NCBI GenBank assembly: GCA_902463835.1
Contig: CABQGZ010000126.1
Location: forward strand, 1-8,268
Origin: an uncultured Lachnospiraceae bacterium
Lineage (GTDB): Bacteria; Bacillota; Clostridia; Lachnospirales; Lachnospiraceae
DNA length: 8,268 bases
Reading direction: 5' to 3'
In this document: one piece after another, positions 6,914 through 8,268 of the stretch
Position numbering within the stretch: position 1 is the stretch's first letter
How the letters are laid out: every line of letters begins with the position of its first letter
Program-made: the position numbers and the translations under genes
The notes under the pieces: model-generated
What the model was told of the DNA's origin: nothing
The model's input: only the letters and a program-made list of their open reading frames with translations
The model's database searches: none

Positions 6914-8000
6914 AAAACAGTATTCTTTCGCTGATTAAATTGCCCATCTGGGTGCAGCCTACTTTTTGGGTTCCTTCTGAATAGATATCGCCGGTGCGGT
7001 AGCCATCCTTCAGGACTTGCTTTACTGCTGCCTCTACAGCGTCAGCTTCCTTGTCAAGATCCAGGGAGTAGCGGAGCAGCATGGCTGCGCTTAGGATGGT
7101 GGCAATGGGGTTGGCGATGTCTTTTCCGGCGATGTCCGGGGCGGAGCCGTGGCTGGGCTCGTACAGGCCGAATTTTGTGTCGTTGAGGCTGGCGGAGGAC
7201 AGCATGCCGATGGAACCAGTCACCATGCTGGCTTCGTCGGACAGGATATCTCCGAACATGTTCTCGGTTAAGATCACATCGAACTGGCCGGGATCCTTTA
7301 CCAGCTGCATAGCACAGTTATCCACCAGCATGTGCTCGTATGTAACGTCCGGATAGTCCTTTGCCACTTCTTCTACGATTTTACGCCACAGGCGGGAGGA
7401 ATCCAGCACGTTTGCCTTATCCACGCTGGTGACTTTATTTCTGCGCTTTCTGGCTATGTCAAAGCCTTTGACGGCGATTCTGCGAATCTCGTTTTCGTTG
7501 TAGGTGAGGGTGTCCGTGGCGGTCATGACGCCGTCCACCTCTCTTGTCTGGCGGTCTCCGAAGTACAGTCCGCCGGTCAGTTCCCGCATGATGAGCATAT
7601 CGAAGCCTTCTCCGATGATTTCATCCCTGAGGGGGCAGGCTTCCTTCAGCTCCTCATAGAGGTACGCCGGCCGTAAATTTGCGAACAGCTTCAGTTCCTT
7701 GCGGATCTTTAAGAGTCCTGCTTCCGGTCTTAGGTTTGGAGGAAGCTGATACCAGGGTGAGGTTGTGGTGTCTCCGCCGATGGACCCCATCAGAACAGCG
7801 TCGGAAGCCTTGGCCGCTTCGATAGCCTCGTCCGTGAGTGGAACGCCGCAGGCGTCGATGGACACGCCTCCCATTAAGATCTCTTCATATTGAAATGTAT
7901 GGCCGTAGACGGCTGCTACTTTATCTAATACTTTTTTTGCTTCTCTGACAATCTCCGGACCAATTCCGTCGCCGGAGATTACGCCGATACGATAATTCAT
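6912..8000 (-). CDS. leuB: 3-isopropylmalate dehydrogenase
   Basis: This enzyme (362 aa, usual length) oxidatively decarboxylates 3-isopropylmalate to the leucine precursor 2-oxoisocaproate, using NAD and a divalent metal. The N-terminus carries GDGIGPE (10-16). Substrate-binding residues visible are R100 (KIRKEL), R110 (NLRP), R139 (MREL), Y146 (GGLYFGDR) and K195 (SVDKANVL). Metal ligands are D227 (VDNCAM) and D251/D255 (FGDILSDEA). The cofactor loop EPSHGSAPDIAG (281-292) with D289-I290 indicates NAD rather than NADP use and separates it from NADP isocitrate dehydrogenases. ATG at 8000 is chosen because it gives the family-typical N-terminus and has AAGGGA (8015-8010) 9 nt upstream. The ATG at 8018 would add six residues, and its only possible ribosome site is weak. 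It is the first gene of the operon, and leuA, leuC and leuD are not beside it. Confidence 0.97.
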   Translation of the reverse strand: MNYRIGVISGDGIGPEIVREAKKVLDKVAAVYGHTFQYEEILMGGVSIDACGVPLTDEAIEAAKASDAVLMGSIGGDTTTSPWYQLPPNLRPEAGLLKIRKELKLFANLRPAYLYEELKEACPLRDEIIGEGFDMLIMRELTGGLYFGDRQTREVDGVMTATDTLTYNENEIRRIAVKGFDIARKRRNKVTSVDKANVLDSSRLWRKIVEEVAKDYPDVTYEHMLVDNCAMQLVKDPGQFDVILTENMFGDILSDEASMVTGSIGMLSSASLNDTKFGLYEPSHGSAPDIAGKDIANPIATILSAAMLLRYSLDLDKEADAVEAAVKQVLKDGYRTGDIYSEGTQKVGCTQMGNLISERILF

Positions 8001-8009
8001 ATGGATTCT

Positions 8010-8015
8010 TCCCTT
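8010..8015 (-). promoter_or_regulatory. Ribosome binding site that decides the leuB start
   Basis: AAGGGA on the minus strand lies 9 nt before ATG 8000-7998. The competing in-frame ATG at 8018-8016 directly abuts this site and has only a weak purine stretch (AGAGAA) close in front of it. Confidence 0.65.
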
Positions 8016-8049
8016 CATTTCTCTGACTTTTCTTTGGCTTTTACTGTCT

Positions 8050-8065
8050 GTTGTACGAATACAAC
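8050..8065. promoter_or_regulatory. Palindrome GTTGTA-CGAA-TACAAC in the leuB leader
   Basis: Perfect 6-bp arms flank a 4-nt centre. In the leftward transcript the loop reads UUCG, giving a compact hairpin about 50 nt before the leuB start and downstream of the predicted promoter. No U-run follows, so it is not an attenuator terminator by itself. It could be a protein operator or an mRNA-stabilising hairpin. Confidence 0.5.
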
Positions 8066-8092
8066 TGTATGCGGTAAAGTCTATTAGTACCT

Positions 8093-8121
8093 ATACTACT
8101 ATATTTGACAGGAGATTTCAA
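8093..8121 (-). promoter_or_regulatory. Probable sigma-A promoter of the leuB operon
   Basis: On the minus strand TTGAAA (8121-8116) and TAGTAT (8098-8093) are separated by exactly 17 nt, matching the -35 and -10 consensus at about 5/6 and 4/6. This predicts a leader of roughly 85 nt before leuB. A short dyad, TAGTA-N4-TACTA (8085-8098), covers the -10 and could bind a regulator. I found no T-box sequence in the leader. Confidence 0.6.
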
Positions 8122-8188
8122 CTGGAAATATTATTTTTCTTTTTTATGAACCTTATAACCAGTGATTATGATTTCTTGACGGTATGCG

Positions 8189-8203
8189 AATTTTCTGAAA
8201 TTC
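8189..8203. promoter_or_regulatory. CodY-like operator box
   Basis: AATTTTCTGAAATTC matches the published CodY consensus AATTTTCWGAAAATT at 13 of 15 positions (also 13/15 read on the other strand). CodY is the Firmicute global repressor that responds to branched-chain amino acids and GTP and commonly controls ilv and leu genes. The box ends 4 nt before the -35 of the rightward promoter and lies 67 nt upstream of the -35 of the leuB promoter, so it may control either or both. The assignment rests on motif match and context; no codY gene is in the window. Confidence 0.6.
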
Positions 8204-8207
8204 CGCC

Positions 8208-8236
8208 TTGACTTTATTCTGGTAAATTGGTAATAT
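8208..8236 (+). promoter_or_regulatory. Strong rightward sigma-A promoter leaving the window
   Basis: TTGACT (8208-8213), a 17-nt spacer and TAATAT (8231-8236) form the best promoter in the window, with 5/6 matches in each hexamer. Transcription would start near 8243 and run past the right edge. It implies a divergently transcribed gene or RNA beyond 8268 that shares this control region with leuB. Confidence 0.7.
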
Positions 8237-8264
8237 GGTACTGTGCTTTTGCACTATCATATTA
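8231..8264. repeat. Interrupted dyad overlapping the -10 of the rightward promoter
   Basis: TAATATG (8231-8237) is mirrored by CATATTA (8258-8264), and GTGC (8243-8246) by GCAC (8251-8254) around TTTT; GTA/TAT can also pair between them. The left outer arm is the -10 element itself, so transcripts starting near 8243 would lack it. This makes a DNA-level operator more plausible than an RNA hairpin for the full dyad. Confidence 0.55.
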
Positions 8265-8268
8265 CTAT

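Noticed and set aside
8067..8100. Possible T-box (GGTAC...ACCGC) in the leuB leader
   Set aside because: The minus strand reads GGTACTAATAGACTTTACCGC, which lacks the contiguous T-box core (GUGGUACCRCG). No terminator/antiterminator pair follows.
8153..8260. 35-codon open frame on the minus strand that could be a leader peptide for leuB
   Set aside because: Only 8 nt of upstream sequence is visible and it contains no ribosome site. The frame runs across the CodY-like box and opposite promoter, it is not enriched in Leu/Ile/Val control codons in a run, and it lies upstream of the predicted leuB promoter.

Overview
The window looks like chromosomal DNA from an anaerobic, low-to-mid GC Firmicute, most likely a gut Lachnospiraceae-type Clostridium relative. 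This is an inference from the protein sequences, the strong AGGAGG ribosome binding sites, sigma-A-like promoters and a CodY-like box. No ribosomal RNA or other marker gene is present to confirm it.

All six genes lie on the minus strand, so transcription runs from right to left. From upstream to downstream, leuB (8000-6912), ilvD (6899-5232), ilvB (5146-3473), serC (3344-2262) and serA (2262-1099) form one apparent amino-acid biosynthesis operon. It ends at an intrinsic terminator (1067-1017). The first three genes supply steps of leucine, isoleucine and valine synthesis: 3-isopropylmalate dehydrogenase, dihydroxyacid dehydratase and the acetolactate synthase catalytic subunit. The last two supply the first two steps of serine synthesis from 3-phosphoglycerate. 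Couplings are tight at leuB-ilvD (the ilvD Shine-Dalgarno overlaps the leuB stop) and serC-serA (1-nt TAATG overlap). They are looser at ilvD-ilvB (85 nt, with a hairpin) and ilvB-serC (128 nt, possibly with a weak internal promoter). leuA, leuCD, ilvC, ilvN, ilvE and serB are not in the window.

Beyond the terminator, a separate gene (909-73) encodes a complete tyrosine recombinase of 278 aa with its own extended -10 promoter candidate. A 12-bp perfect inverted repeat (23-34 / 66-77) spans its stop codon.

The right end (8019-8268) is a non-coding regulatory region. It holds a probable leuB promoter facing left, a palindrome in the leuB leader, a 13/15 match to the CodY operator, and a very good sigma-A promoter facing right out of the window. 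The -10 of that rightward promoter lies inside an interrupted dyad. I see no T-box, CRISPR array, IS element or tRNA. Most of the window is ordinary biosynthetic housekeeping. The points worth a second look are the control region, the divergent active-site motifs of SerA, and the stand-alone recombinase with its flanking repeat.
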